DNA of 64,000 nt from Tessaracoccus antarcticus (GTDB lineage Bacteria; Actinomycetota; Actinomycetes; Propionibacteriales; Propionibacteriaceae): contig NZ_REFW01000001.1 of NCBI RefSeq assembly GCF_003688855.1, positions 868,001-932,000 on the forward strand. Reading direction: 5' to 3'. Of this stretch, positions 8,970 to 16,873 are shown piece by piece (position 1 is the first letter of the stretch; every line of letters begins with the position of its first letter). The notes under the pieces were generated by a model. The model was not told where the DNA came from and ran no database searches. It saw only the letters and a list, made by a program, of their open reading frames with translations. The translations under genes were made by a program, and so were the position numbers.

Positions 8970-9079
8970 GGGCTCCACGATAGGGGCTGCGGTGTGCCAC
9001 CCCTGCGGGTGGCCTGACTTGAACTGTCCCGTCCGTACAGTGCTGGAGAGTTGTCACCACACCCTGCAGGAGTCACGTC

Positions 9080-10246
9080 ATGAGCGAGTACGCCACCCGG
9101 AAATCCCAGGAGAAGGCACATAACGCCCCCGAACCGGACGACGACAGGAAGCCCGACGACCCCACGGACCTGACGAAGCCGAGCTGGAAGTACATCGGCA
9201 AGCGGGCCATCTCCGAGTTCGGCAAGGACAAGTGCACGGACCTGGCGGCGGGCCTCACCTACTTCGCGGTGCTGTCCCTCTTCCCGGCGCTGCTGGCGCT
9301 GGTGTCCCTGCTGGGTGTGTTCGGGCAGGGGGAGCAGACCACGCAGGCCCTCACCGGATGGCTCAACGACTACGCACCCAAGGATCTGCAGCCGCTGCTG
9401 GAAACCACGATCAGCGGCCTGACCTCCCAGTCCGGGGCCGGGTTTGCGCTGGTGACGGGGCTCGTCGGTGCGCTGTGGACGGCGTCCGGCTACGTCGGAG
9501 CGTTCGGCCGGTCGATGAACCGCATCTACGAGATCGAGGAGGGGCGCCCCGTCTGGAAGTTGAAGCCGGCCATGCTGCTGCTGACGTTCGCGATGCTCAT
9601 CATCGTGGCCGTCATCGTCTTTGCCCTTGCACTCTCCGGCGGGGTGGCGGACGCAGTGGGCGGGTTGATCGGGCTCGGCGACACCGCCGTGCTGGTGTGG
9701 TCCATCGCCAAGTGGCCCGTGGTGATCGCTCTCGCGGTGCTGCTGATCGCGCTCCTCTACTACTTCACGCCCAACGTGCGGCAGCCGAAGTTCCGCTGGG
9801 TGAGCATCGGCTCGCTGGTGGCCCTGGTGATCTCCGCGATCGCCGTGGGCGCGTTCGCGTTCTACGTCAGCAAGTTCTCCTCCTACGGCGCCACCTACGG
9901 CATCATCGGTTCCGTCATCATCCTGCTGCTGGGTATCTGGATCGTGAACAACGTGCTGCTGCTGGGCGCCGAGATCGACGCCGAGGTGGAGCGCGGGCGC
10001 GAGCTGCAGGGCGGCATCGAGGCGGAGGAGTCCGTGCAGCTGCCCCTGCGCGACGACCGGCAGGTGGACAAGCAGGCCAAGAAGTTCGACGCGCTGGTGG
10101 CCGAAGGCGCTGAGTTGCGTGAGCAGCACGCCGACGGGGACTACACCGAGCAGAATGACGACGCATCCTCGAAGGAATCAGTCGACGGCGACGGCGACGA
10201 CGGGGACGACGACCGACCCCGCGGCGGCGCCACGTCAGCCCGGTAG
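9080..10246 (+). CDS. YihY/BrkB family membrane protein
   Basis: A 388-residue integral membrane protein of the YihY/BrkB (once called RNase BN) family. A charged N-terminal tail (about 50 residues) precedes the family signature DLAAGLTYFAVLSLFPALLAL, then about six membrane segments with the conserved SGYVGAFGRSMNRIYEIEEGRP loop. A long acidic C-terminal tail follows (from residue 295) ending in runs of Asp. The start follows CAGGAG. The molecular function of this family is unsettled. Its 3' end overlaps the convergent mshB-like gene by 12 bases. Confidence 0.9.
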   Translation: MSEYATRKSQEKAHNAPEPDDDRKPDDPTDLTKPSWKYIGKRAISEFGKDKCTDLAAGLTYFAVLSLFPALLALVSLLGVFGQGEQTTQALTGWLNDYAPKDLQPLLETTISGLTSQSGAGFALVTGLVGALWTASGYVGAFGRSMNRIYEIEEGRPVWKLKPAMLLLTFAMLIIVAVIVFALALSGGVADAVGGLIGLGDTAVLVWSIAKWPVVIALAVLLIALLYYFTPNVRQPKFRWVSIGSLVALVISAIAVGAFAFYVSKFSSYGATYGIIGSVIILLLGIWIVNNVLLLGAEIDAEVERGRELQGGIEAEESVQLPLRDDRQVDKQAKKFDALVAEGAELREQHADGDYTEQNDDASSKESVDGDGDDGDDDRPRGGATSAR

Positions 10247-10951
10247 GTCGCCCTTCAGCCCCACGGAGGTCCTGACCACGTCGGGCTGACCGCCGGAGTG
10301 CGTGAGGGTGGTGCCGTGCACGCTCAGCTGGGTTTGGTGGTGGCCAAGCGCCTCGACCACCACGGGCAGCAGGTCCTCCAGCGCGTACCAGTGGACCCCG
10401 TCGCCCGGCTCCGGGCTGATGACGGCGAACCCGATTCCCACCTGGGAGGCCGCGCGACGCGTGGCGTGGTGCATGGCCACGTGGTCGGGGTGTCCGTAGC
10501 CGCCGTCGACGTCGTAGCTGATGGCAAGTTCGGCGTCGATGTGCCGGAGGTAGGCTGCGATGTCTGCTGCCACCTCCGTGTGATCGGCAGCGCTCAGCGA
10601 CGCTTCGTCGGCGTGTTCCGCCGGCCCTGCCACCTCCGGGGTGACCCAGCGCATCCCGGAGTCGAGGTAGCGGCGGGAGGGGAGGATGGCGCGGGCAGTA
10701 TCCGAGCCGAGGAAGGCCGAGCCGGTCACACCCAGCACCTCCAGCGCCCCGGCCAGCTCCTGCTCGCGGCGGAGTTCCAGCTCCGGTGTCCCGGCCAGCG
10801 GGGACAGCGGTCCGGGGACCACGTCGCCCATCTCCCCGCGCGTGGCCGTCAGGACGAATACCTGATGGCCCTCCTGCCCGAGGTGGGCAATGAGGGCGCC
10901 GGTGGCGAGGGTCTCGTCATCGGGGTGGGCGTGCACGAAGCAGATGTTCAT
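10235..10951 (-). CDS. mshB: PIG-L deacetylase, MshB-like
   Basis: A 238-residue zinc-dependent LmbE/PIG-L deacetylase. The metal-binding motif HAHPDDETLATG lies at the N-terminus (H9, D11, D12) and the third ligand in YDVDGGYGHPDHVAMHHAT, both as in MshB. MshB removes the acetyl group from GlcNAc-inositol in mycothiol synthesis; the adjacent MshA-like glycosyltransferase, with which it shares an ATGA overlap, supports this. It is shorter than the roughly 300-residue mycobacterial MshB, so a related deacetylase such as mycothiol S-conjugate amidase remains possible. The ATG at 10951 is fixed by the overlap and by the N-terminal motif. Confidence 0.7.
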   Translation of the reverse strand: MNICFVHAHPDDETLATGALIAHLGQEGHQVFVLTATRGEMGDVVPGPLSPLAGTPELELRREQELAGALEVLGVTGSAFLGSDTARAILPSRRYLDSGMRWVTPEVAGPAEHADEASLSAADHTEVAADIAAYLRHIDAELAISYDVDGGYGHPDHVAMHHATRRAASQVGIGFAVISPEPGDGVHWYALEDLLPVVVEALGHHQTQLSVHGTTLTHSGGQPDVVRTSVGLKGDLPG

Positions 10952-12144
10952 CGATCCCCCAGGAGTCGGTGGTAGTGGGCAAGCGTACGGGTGGCCACCT
11001 TGGGCCAGGTCATGTCCAGGGCCCGTGTGCGGCCGCACTCGCCCATGCGGTGTCGTCGCTCGGGGTCGCGCAGCAGCGCGGTGAGTTCCCGGCCCCAGAG
11101 CGCGGTGTCGTGCCCGGGGACCAGGACACCGGTGTGGGTGTTGCAGATGGCTTCGGTGAGCCCACCGGCGGCGGCCGCCAGCACCGGCGTGCCGGAGGCC
11201 GACGCCTCCAGCGCCACGAGCCCGAACGTCTCGGAGTGGGACGGCACCAGGACGAGGGAGGCGTGGCGCATGAGCTGCGCCAGGGATTCCCGGTCCTGGC
11301 CCGGTAGGAACGTCACGTGGGAGTCAAGACCGAGTTCGTCGACGAGTCGGTGCAGTTCATGTTCGTACCCGGTGAAGTCGGCTGAGGTCTGGCCCACCAT
11401 CACCAGGTCGGGGCGCTCCGCCTCCGGGACCTCCGCCAGTGCGGCGAGGGCCACGTCCGGGCCCTTGAGTGGCTGCAGACGGGCGGCAAACAGGAGGTAG
11501 CCGGGACGGACGTCATCGGCAGGACTCCACGGCTCATCCGAGGGATGAAACAGAACCACGTCCACACCCGGCCGCACGATGGCCACCTGCTCCGGATCGG
11601 CACCGCAGCGCCCGATCACCACGGCCGCTTCGTGGTGGGAAACCGCGATCACCAGGTCAGACTGGGTGGCGCAGGTCACCTCGCCCTCCAGACGGGCGGG
11701 GCTCTCCGGGGGTTCCCCGTCGCGCAGGGGCGAGTTGGGGTGGGCGGCCACGGAGTGGAACGTCATGACGTGGGGGACACCCCACTCCCGTGCCACGGGC
11801 AGGGCTGCGACCCCTGACATCCAGTGATGCGAATGGATGATGTCGAATTTCCCCAGCGTTTGGAGACCATCCCGGAACTCGTCGATGTGCGCGTCGATGA
11901 GGCTCTTCGGTAACGGCGCCTCGGGGCCCGCGGTGATGTGGTGCAGGACCACCTGCGGGGCCAATGGCTGCTCGGCCGGTTGGTCGGGGTGCGACCGGCG
12001 GGTGATGAAGTGCACCTCCACCCCCTGTGCGCCCAGTGCCTCGGCCAGCGACCGGATCAGCACGTTCATCCCGCCGGCATCGGCGGTGCCGGCCCGTTCG
12101 GCGGGGGAGGTGTGCATCGACACGAAGGCCACGCGGAGGGTCAT
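10948..12144 (-). CDS. mshA: GT4 glycosyltransferase, MshA-like
   Basis: A 398-residue family 4 glycosyltransferase. MshA joins GlcNAc from UDP-GlcNAc to inositol 3-phosphate, the first step of mycothiol synthesis. The N-terminal DAGGMNVLIRSLAEALGAQGVEVH closely follows the MshA pattern (DAGGMNVYV). The family features IHSHHWMSG, TFHSVAAHPNS, VVRPGVD-type loop and the C-terminal E-x7-E region SETFGLVALEASASGTPV are present. The ATG at 12144 is preferred; the frame is open upstream but that stretch runs through a hairpin. It is first in a two-gene unit with the MshB-like deacetylase. Confidence 0.7.
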   Translation of the reverse strand: MTLRVAFVSMHTSPAERAGTADAGGMNVLIRSLAEALGAQGVEVHFITRRSHPDQPAEQPLAPQVVLHHITAGPEAPLPKSLIDAHIDEFRDGLQTLGKFDIIHSHHWMSGVAALPVAREWGVPHVMTFHSVAAHPNSPLRDGEPPESPARLEGEVTCATQSDLVIAVSHHEAAVVIGRCGADPEQVAIVRPGVDVVLFHPSDEPWSPADDVRPGYLLFAARLQPLKGPDVALAALAEVPEAERPDLVMVGQTSADFTGYEHELHRLVDELGLDSHVTFLPGQDRESLAQLMRHASLVLVPSHSETFGLVALEASASGTPVLAAAAGGLTEAICNTHTGVLVPGHDTALWGRELTALLRDPERRHRMGECGRTRALDMTWPKVATRTLAHYHRLLGDR

Positions 12145-12172
12145 GGGTAAGAAAGTACCGGCACACGACAAC

Positions 12173-12208
12173 GCGGGGCGCCCCACCGGTGATGGTGGGC
12201 CGCCCCGC
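12173..12208 (-). terminator. GC-rich hairpin downstream of the Pro/Gln repeat gene
   Basis: A 15-bp stem with one mismatch and a 6-base loop lies between the stop of the upstream minus-strand gene (12221) and the start of the mshA-like gene (12144). It is likely a transcription barrier between the two. No U-run follows on the minus strand. Confidence 0.55.
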
Positions 12209-12220
12209 GGGGTCGCACGG

Positions 12221-13231
12221 TTACTTCCAGGCTGCCAGGAGATGATCGCCGAACGCTGCCGTCGCGACCGCGTCTGCCACTTCGCCGGCGCCGACAACGA
12301 GGACTGTGCCGTCGTGGACCTCGGTGACACAGGAGAAGGCCTCAAGGTCCTCCACGCCTCCGCACAGCCACACGCCAATGTCCTGGGGCTCAACCATCTG
12401 GTCGCGGAACATGTCCCGCTCGAGGTAGGCCGACCAGCTCGCGCTGAACGTGGTGTAGTCCTCGCTGGACCAGGTGCCGAAGTCCGAACTTGTGTCGATG
12501 ACGGACGTGAAGTCCCCCACCGTCGCGGGCATGACGGGTGGCTCACCCGCGGGCGCCGGGTCGTCGGAAACGGGGGGCTCGACCGGCTTGGTGGCTTCGT
12601 CATCCTGGGATGTCGGGATGACCGTGGGGTCCTCCGTCGGATCCACTATGACATCGTCGGACGGCTCCGGCGTGGGGTCTGATGGCACGGTGGTCGCAAC
12701 GCTGGGCTGCGGCTCGGCATCCGCGGAGCGCCAGGACATCACGCCCCAGACCAAGCCCGCCAGGAAGATGAGGACGACGACGATGACGGCGATGGCCACC
12801 ACCTTGCCGGCCATGGACTTCTTCGGCGGCTCACCGTAGGACGGCGCGTAGCCCTGCTGGTCCCAGCCCTGGGGCGGGTATCCGCCCTGTCCCTGCTGCG
12901 GAGAACCCTGGCCTTGCTGCTGGTATCCCTGGCCCTGGGGTGGGTAGCCCTGGCCCTGGGGTGGATACCCCTGGCCCTGGGGCGGAGAACCCTGGCCTTG
13001 CTGCTGGTATCCCTGACCCTGGTGCGGGTAGCCCTGTCCGTACTGAGGCTGCTGCTGGGCGTTGCCCTGTTGCGGGTAGCCGGGCTGACCCTGCTGCGGG
13101 TTGGGCTGCGGCGGGTACTCCTGCTGAGGGATCGCTTCGGTGGGGTAGCCGTCCTCGGCGTGGCCATCTGCTGCGCCGTCGTTGCGCGAGGGGTCCTGCG
13201 GGCTCCCGCCCTGCGGTGAGTCGTTGCTCAA
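12221..13231 (-). CDS. membrane protein with Pro/Gln heptad repeats and extracellular domain
   Basis: A 336-residue protein of unknown function. About 125 N-terminal residues are Gln/Pro/Gly-rich and contain seven units of GQGYPPQ type. One membrane segment follows (KVVAIAVIVVVLIFLAGLVWGVM), then a Thr/Pro/Asp linker and a C-terminal domain of about 120 residues with two Cys, predicted outside the cell. A TTG start at 13231 is chosen because GGAG lies six bases upstream; a GTG at 13282 gives 17 more residues but has no ribosome site. The layout recalls actinobacterial Pro/Gln-rich type II membrane proteins of the cell envelope. The C-terminal domain is not recognised. Confidence 0.7.
   Translation of the reverse strand: MSNDSPQGGSPQDPSRNDGAADGHAEDGYPTEAIPQQEYPPQPNPQQGQPGYPQQGNAQQQPQYGQGYPHQGQGYQQQGQGSPPQGQGYPPQGQGYPPQGQGYQQQGQGSPQQGQGGYPPQGWDQQGYAPSYGEPPKKSMAGKVVAIAVIVVVLIFLAGLVWGVMSWRSADAEPQPSVATTVPSDPTPEPSDDVIVDPTEDPTVIPTSQDDEATKPVEPPVSDDPAPAGEPPVMPATVGDFTSVIDTSSDFGTWSSEDYTTFSASWSAYLERDMFRDQMVEPQDIGVWLCGGVEDLEAFSCVTEVHDGTVLVVGAGEVADAVATAAFGDHLLAAWK
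12893..13039 (-). repeat. seven tandem 21-base units encoding GQG[YS]xxQ
   Basis: Exactly seven contiguous 21-base units code for seven-residue repeats (GQGYPHQ, GQGYQQQ, GQGSPPQ, GQGYPPQ twice, GQGYQQQ, GQGSPQQ). The array lies in the N-terminal cytoplasmic part of the membrane protein and could vary in copy number by recombination or slippage. Confidence 0.85.
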
Positions 13232-13278
13232 GCTGTTCTCCAGTTCGATGTTCGTGGTGCGTGAGGGGTGTTGTCGTG

Positions 13279-13659
13279 TCACCCGGCCGCGGGTGGGCAG
13301 AGGCAGAACGGGTGGCCGTCCGGGTCGATCATCACCCGGTAGTGCTCCGCGCTGGGCTGCTCCATCGCTTGCGTAGCGCCAAGGGTCAGGGCATGGCTGA
13401 CGCCCGCCTCGAGGTCATCCACCCGGAGATCCAGATGGAACTGCTGAGCGTGCTCCTGGCCCGGCCACTGGGGCTGTGTGTAGCTGTGGACCTGCTGGAA
13501 GTTGAGGGTTGCGCCGCCGAACTGCGTCTGCGCGTAGCCCTGTTCAGCGTCGCTGTAGGTCACGTCGCCGCCGGTGAGCTTGGCGTAGAAGTTGGCGAGC
13601 GCTTCCGCGTCCGAGCAGTCGATAGTCACTGCGGCCAGTTCCATCTGTGGTGTACCCAT
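13279..13659 (-). CDS. VOC family protein (glyoxalase-like)
   Basis: A 126-residue protein of the vicinal-oxygen-chelate superfamily. It shows the opening strand AAVTIDCSDAEALANFYAKLTGG, the middle FHLDLRVDDLEAG and the ending VMIDPDGHPFCLC, which is the usual pattern of the actinobacterial glyoxalase-like (Glyoxalase_6) group. Such proteins serve as metal-dependent enzymes or as antibiotic-binding resistance proteins; the substrate cannot be told. The ATG at 13659 fits the family N-terminus. It lies 47 bases upstream of the Pro/Gln repeat gene's TTG start, same strand. Confidence 0.8.
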   Translation of the reverse strand: MGTPQMELAAVTIDCSDAEALANFYAKLTGGDVTYSDAEQGYAQTQFGGATLNFQQVHSYTQPQWPGQEHAQQFHLDLRVDDLEAGVSHALTLGATQAMEQPSAEHYRVMIDPDGHPFCLCPPAAG

Positions 13660-13717
13660 GCCATCAATGATGCCTGTCTGGGCGGTCCACCGCACTGCCC
13701 ATTGCGGTGAAAGGGTC

Positions 13718-14032
13718 TCAGGAGACCAACTTGAGCCCGACGACGCACGCCACGATACCCAGGACCAGGAGCAGTCGGACGACGTGGAACGGCTCTGCGC
13801 CCGTGGCCATGGCGAACATAACCGTGGTGCTGGCGCCGATCCCCACCCAAATTGCGTAGGCGGTGCCCGTGGGCAGCGTGCGCATGGCGTAGCCGAGCCC
13901 CAGCATGGAGATGATCACCGTCACGACGAACACGACGGAGGGCCACAGCTTGGTCAGTCCGTCGGACTTCCCCAGTGCGGTGGCCCATGCTGCTTCAAAC
14001 AATCCGGAAATGACGAGAACGACCCATGCCAT
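13718..14032 (-). CDS. gdx: small multidrug resistance-type guanidinium exporter
   Basis: A 104-residue four-helix SMR transporter of the SugE/Gdx type, exporting guanidinium in exchange for protons as an antiparallel dimer. The start MAWVVLVISGLFEAAW carries the essential Glu13. KSDGLTKLWPS, TLPTGTAYAIWVGIGA and the end VGLKLVS follow the Gdx subgroup rather than EmrE. The ATG at 14032 has GAAGG just upstream, and that ribosome site abuts a guanidine-III riboswitch (14049-14090), strong independent support for guanidinium as substrate. Single-copy rather than paired SMR, consistent with a homodimer. Confidence 0.92.
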   Translation of the reverse strand: MAWVVLVISGLFEAAWATALGKSDGLTKLWPSVVFVVTVIISMLGLGYAMRTLPTGTAYAIWVGIGASTTVMFAMATGAEPFHVVRLLLVLGIVACVVGLKLVS

Positions 14033-14048
14033 GGTGGCTACCTTCTTC

Positions 14049-14090
14049 GGGGTCGTCTTGTCGCTCACCGGGTACGACCCGCTCGTCCGG
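14049..14090 (-). promoter_or_regulatory. guanidine-III (mini-ykkC class III) riboswitch
   Basis: On the minus strand the segment begins CCGGACGAG, continues GTACCCGGT and ends ACAAGACGACCC. These are the conserved blocks of the guanidine-III riboswitch, a compact pseudoknot known from actinobacteria such as Thermobifida. The variable stem bases (CGGGTCGT with ACGACCC) co-vary to keep pairing. It ends only a few bases before the GAAGG ribosome site of the SMR exporter, so ligand binding probably exposes or hides that site. The match is from memory of the consensus. Confidence 0.88.
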
Positions 14091-14213
14091 GGGCCGGTTG
14101 GGGCCCGGGGGAATCCTAGCAAGCAGGACGGGTTCCCCCTGTCGGTGCGGCGTGGGGGGGAACGCAGCAGCGCCCGACCCCTCGAGGGGCCGGGCGCTGA
14201 GAGCATGCCTGGG

Positions 14214-14453
14214 TCAGTGACCCATCATGGGCGGAAAGGGCGGGATTCCTCCGGGGAGGATCGTGCCGTCGTCGTCGCCGTCGTCCATGGGGCGGCCCTC
14301 GTCGTCGACGCGGGCACCCTCCTCGTTCACTGCGTCGCCCCCGGCGTCCATGGGGCGGCCGTCGGGGTCCACGCGGTTGCCGGCGTCATCGAGGCGGTTG
14401 CCGAACTCGTCGCGGCGGTAGCCGTCCTCGTGGCGTTCGTCGTTGGTGCTCAT
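14214..14453 (-). CDS. small acidic protein of DxxGxRL heptad repeats
   Basis: A 79-residue, very acidic protein of unknown function. Residues from about 14 are six contiguous seven-residue units: DEFGNRL, DDAGNRV, DPDGRPM, DAGGDAV, NEEGARV, DDEGRPM. A Pro/Met-rich tail follows. GGAAGG eight bases before the ATG at 14453 supports the start. The same repeat unit appears at the end of the next gene upstream on the same strand (20-base gap), suggesting a shared binding or structural role. No membrane segment or signal is seen. Confidence 0.75.
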   Translation of the reverse strand: MSTNDERHEDGYRRDEFGNRLDDAGNRVDPDGRPMDAGGDAVNEEGARVDDEGRPMDDGDDDGTILPGGIPPFPPMMGH

Positions 14454-14472
14454 AGGAATCGTCCTTCCCTTC

Positions 14473-15528
14473 TCAGAGGTTGCGGTCCTCGGGGACCGGG
14501 TTGCCGTACGGGTCGAGGCGGCGGCCCTGTTCATCGCGGGGGACATCGTCTTCGCCGTCGTCCCACGCCTGGTGGCTGGGAGATTCTGGTGTCACGACAG
14601 GATTGCCGTAGGGGTCCACCAGGGGGGTGTCCTCGATGAGGTCATCCTCGGCGGGGCTGTACTCCATGCGTCGGGCGGCGACGGGTGCATCGGCGTCCGT
14701 GGCGAGTTCGGGCTCGGCTGCGTACTGGGAATCGATGGGTTCCACATCCTCCACGGGTGGGAGGTCGTCAACCCGGTGTTCGTCGACGTCCGCACGTGCC
14801 GGGACCGTGTCGGCGGAGAACAGTCCGCTGTTGTGCTCATGATCCGCACGGTCGTGTTCCACCGGGTCGATGTAGTCGGCATCCGGCTCGGCGAACTCGT
14901 CGCTCTCGTAGTCATCGTCTGCGTCGAGAACGTCGGCCTCCGGGATGACCGCAGGCGTTGGCTCGTCGATCACCGCTGCAGCGTTGTCCGCCTCGACCAG
15001 TTCGTCATCGCGAGCGACCACGGCCGTTGACCCTTCCGTCACCTCCGCGGTGTCGTCGACGGCGACTGTCTTGTCATCGGTGTCGTCCTCGATCCGGTTC
15101 CCGTGCCGGTCGGTGTGAACGTCAGGATCGCGGCGGTCGGCCTCGCGGAGGGCGTTGTCGCGTTCCCCAACGGCTTCCTCGTACGACTCACGGCTGTGGG
15201 TCGCCTCGTCGTCGAGGATCTCTGCCTGCTCTGTGGCGCGGGCCGCGAGTTCGTCGGACTCCCCGGCCTGGACGCGGAGGGCGTCGGCCTGCTCGGACGC
15301 AGTGAGTGCCTTGTGGCGGGCTTCGTCGGCCTCGCGTTCCAGTTCCTTGGCGCGATCCTGGCGGGAATCGATCAACTGCTCGTTGTTGCCGGCGCGTTCC
15401 CGGAGCTCGGCGGCGCGTTCTCGGTTCTGCACTGCGCTCTGCTTGCGCGCGACCATCACGATGATGACGATGATCACAATCACGACCACTGCGAGCAGGA
15501 TCCATATGTAAATGGGCCAATCAGCCAT
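14473..15528 (-). CDS. membrane-anchored coiled-coil acidic protein
   Basis: A 351-residue protein with one N-terminal membrane helix (IYIWILLAVVVIVIIVIIVM, near residues 6-25). A charged Ala/Glu/Arg-rich region follows that is predicted coiled coil (about residues 30-130), then a strongly acidic low-complexity region. The C-terminus holds DxxGN-type units (DRHGNRI, DPYGNPV twice, DEQGRRL) like those of the small gene directly downstream. AAGGGGAA precedes the ATG at 15528. Function unknown; it may organise cell-envelope or cytoskeletal material. The two genes look like an operon. Confidence 0.78.
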   Translation of the reverse strand: MADWPIYIWILLAVVVIVIIVIIVMVARKQSAVQNRERAAELRERAGNNEQLIDSRQDRAKELEREADEARHKALTASEQADALRVQAGESDELAARATEQAEILDDEATHSRESYEEAVGERDNALREADRRDPDVHTDRHGNRIEDDTDDKTVAVDDTAEVTEGSTAVVARDDELVEADNAAAVIDEPTPAVIPEADVLDADDDYESDEFAEPDADYIDPVEHDRADHEHNSGLFSADTVPARADVDEHRVDDLPPVEDVEPIDSQYAAEPELATDADAPVAARRMEYSPAEDDLIEDTPLVDPYGNPVVTPESPSHQAWDDGEDDVPRDEQGRRLDPYGNPVPEDRNL

Positions 15529-15672
15529 CTGCTTCCCCCTTTGGTGACATTAATACTGTTCAATTCAGCGTATCGGGGACCCGGTCCGCTTGAGGCTGAA
15601 GCCGACCAGCCAAGTTGCAGTCATCCCCTCGCGCCGTGCTAACCTTTGTCGTCGGGCTCGCAAGGGCCCCGT

Positions 15673-15755
15673 GCGCGTGTGGCGGAATGGCAGACGCGCT
15701 GGCTTCAGGTGCCAGTGTCCTTCGGGACGTGGAGGTTCAACTCCTCTCACGCGCA
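15673..15755 (+). tRNA. tRNA-Leu (CAG anticodon)
   Basis: An 83-base class II tRNA. The acceptor GCGCGTG pairs with CACGCGC, then discriminator A; a D-arm, an anticodon stem CTGGC/GCCAG with loop TTCAGGT (anticodon CAG at 15706-15708), a long variable arm closed by a TTCG loop and a TTCAACT T-loop are all present. CCA is not encoded. It reads CUG codons. An integrase remnant follows, marking it as an attachment site. Confidence 0.96.
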
Positions 15756-15763
15756 CAAGAGTG

Positions 15764-15808
15764 AAACCCCCGGTTGACTAGCTCAAATGCCAGTCGACTG
15801 GGGGTTTT
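15764..15808 (+). terminator. Rho-independent terminator after tRNA-Leu
   Basis: A stem of about 16 bp (AAACCCCC with GGGGGTTT at its base, one G-T pair) and a loop of roughly 12 bases, followed by T residues, 9 bases after the tRNA 3' end. Confidence 0.85.
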
Positions 15809-15902
15809 GCCATGTCTGGGGTGCGGCAGGGGGCGCAGCAGCAGGACACGAAGAGCCCTGAGATTGGGCACGAGGTCTGAGTTCGTGCCCACGGAGGCCA
15901 CC

Positions 15903-16199
15903 ATGAACGACGGTGTGCGCAAGCTCGCAGGAGGCCACTGGAACACGCGCTACGTCGGTCCAGATGGCAGGCGCTACTCCCGCACGTTTCGCGTGAAGCA
16001 GGACGCCACCTATTGGCGTTCGCATGAGTTGCGGCTGATTGACATCGACCAGTGGAGCCCGCCGGCCTCCCGCAGCGCCAAGCCCGCCACCGCCAAGGCC
16101 CTCACCGTCGCGGAGTGGACGGAGCAGTGCATCCAAGCCAGGGAGAACCGCAACCCATCATCTGAACGTGCAGCAGTCCACCTTCCCTGTAGCGGATGA
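15903..16199 (+). pseudogene. truncated tyrosine integrase (N-terminal remnant)
   Basis: The first roughly 85 codons resemble the start of actinobacterial tyrosine recombinases: GGHWNTRYVGPDGRRYSRTF is the arm-binding domain, and KALTVAEWTEQCIQAREN is the beginning of the core-binding domain. A GGAGG ribosome site and ATG are intact. The frame then drifts and stops at 16199; the catalytic domain (R-H-R-H-Y) is absent. It lies 147 bases after tRNA-Leu in the same direction, the usual place of an integrase at an att site, so it is the remnant of an element that used this tRNA. Confidence 0.75.
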
Positions 16200-16216
16200 T
16201 GAGCGGATCTCTCGAT

Positions 16217-16825
16217 TTACTCCGCGCTTCGGGGGTCTGCTGGTCTTCGCCCTGGGGCGTGTCGATGTCCCGGCATGTGTGCCTGTGCGCCGTCCTGGTC
16301 GAAGATGGTGAGGATTTCGGCGGGGCCTTGGTGTGCTTGCAGGGAGTGCGGGGTCATCGTGGAAAACTCAGCTGCTTGTCCTGGATACACCATGATTGTT
16401 CGTGTCCCGAGCCGCAGCAGGATGGTGCCGCTGAGCACGGTGAACCATTCGTAGCCGGGATGGACTTGAGGATCGGAACTCTCTCGGTCGTCGGTGATGC
16501 GCATCTTCGCGATTGTGACGCCGCGACGGTCCCGTTCGCGTGAGAGGAGCCATAGCGTCGCGCCACTCACGGATTCGGGTTCGGGGCGTATCACCACGTC
16601 CTCGTTGCCTTCTGGTTCCACTAGTTGATCGAGCGATGTTCCCAGCGCCTTGGTGATCGCGACGAGTTGTTCGAGCGCGATCCGGCGGTGGCCGGTCTCA
16701 ATGCGACTCAGAGTCGAGGCGGAGATGGAGCTGCGGGCGGCGAGGTTGTCAAGAGTCCACCCGCGGGCAAGGCGCAACCCACGGATGCGTTGGCGAACGA
16801 TTTTCTCAGTGTCTTCTTGCGTCAC
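16217..16825 (-). CDS. XRE-family regulator with C-terminal cupin
   Basis: A 202-residue regulator with an N-terminal XRE helix-turn-helix (RIRGLRLARGWTLDNLAARS and SASTLSRIETGHRRI, residues 10-65) and a C-terminal cupin fold (about 110-180: HPGYEWFTVLSGTILLRLG). Such proteins sense a small ligand or metal. It is divergent from the methyltransferase/reductase fusion with 48 bases between starts, so it probably controls that gene. The start is uncertain: GTG at 16825 is used, TTG at 16831 adds two residues, and neither has a clear ribosome site. A TACACT-like box upstream would allow a leaderless transcript. Confidence 0.88.
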   Translation of the reverse strand: MTQEDTEKIVRQRIRGLRLARGWTLDNLAARSSISASTLSRIETGHRRIALEQLVAITKALGTSLDQLVEPEGNEDVVIRPEPESVSGATLWLLSRERDRRGVTIAKMRITDDRESSDPQVHPGYEWFTVLSGTILLRLGTRTIMVYPGQAAEFSTMTPHSLQAHQGPAEILTIFDQDGAQAHMPGHRHAPGRRPADPRSAE

Positions 16826-16873
16826 ACGCAAGAGTGTATGCCAAATCAGGAATCCCCGGTTAGCCTAGCTGGC

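Noticed and set aside
14026-14639. Plus-strand frame over the acidic repeat gene and riboswitch
   Set aside because: It is antisense to the repeat gene; composition arises from that gene's GC-rich third positions.
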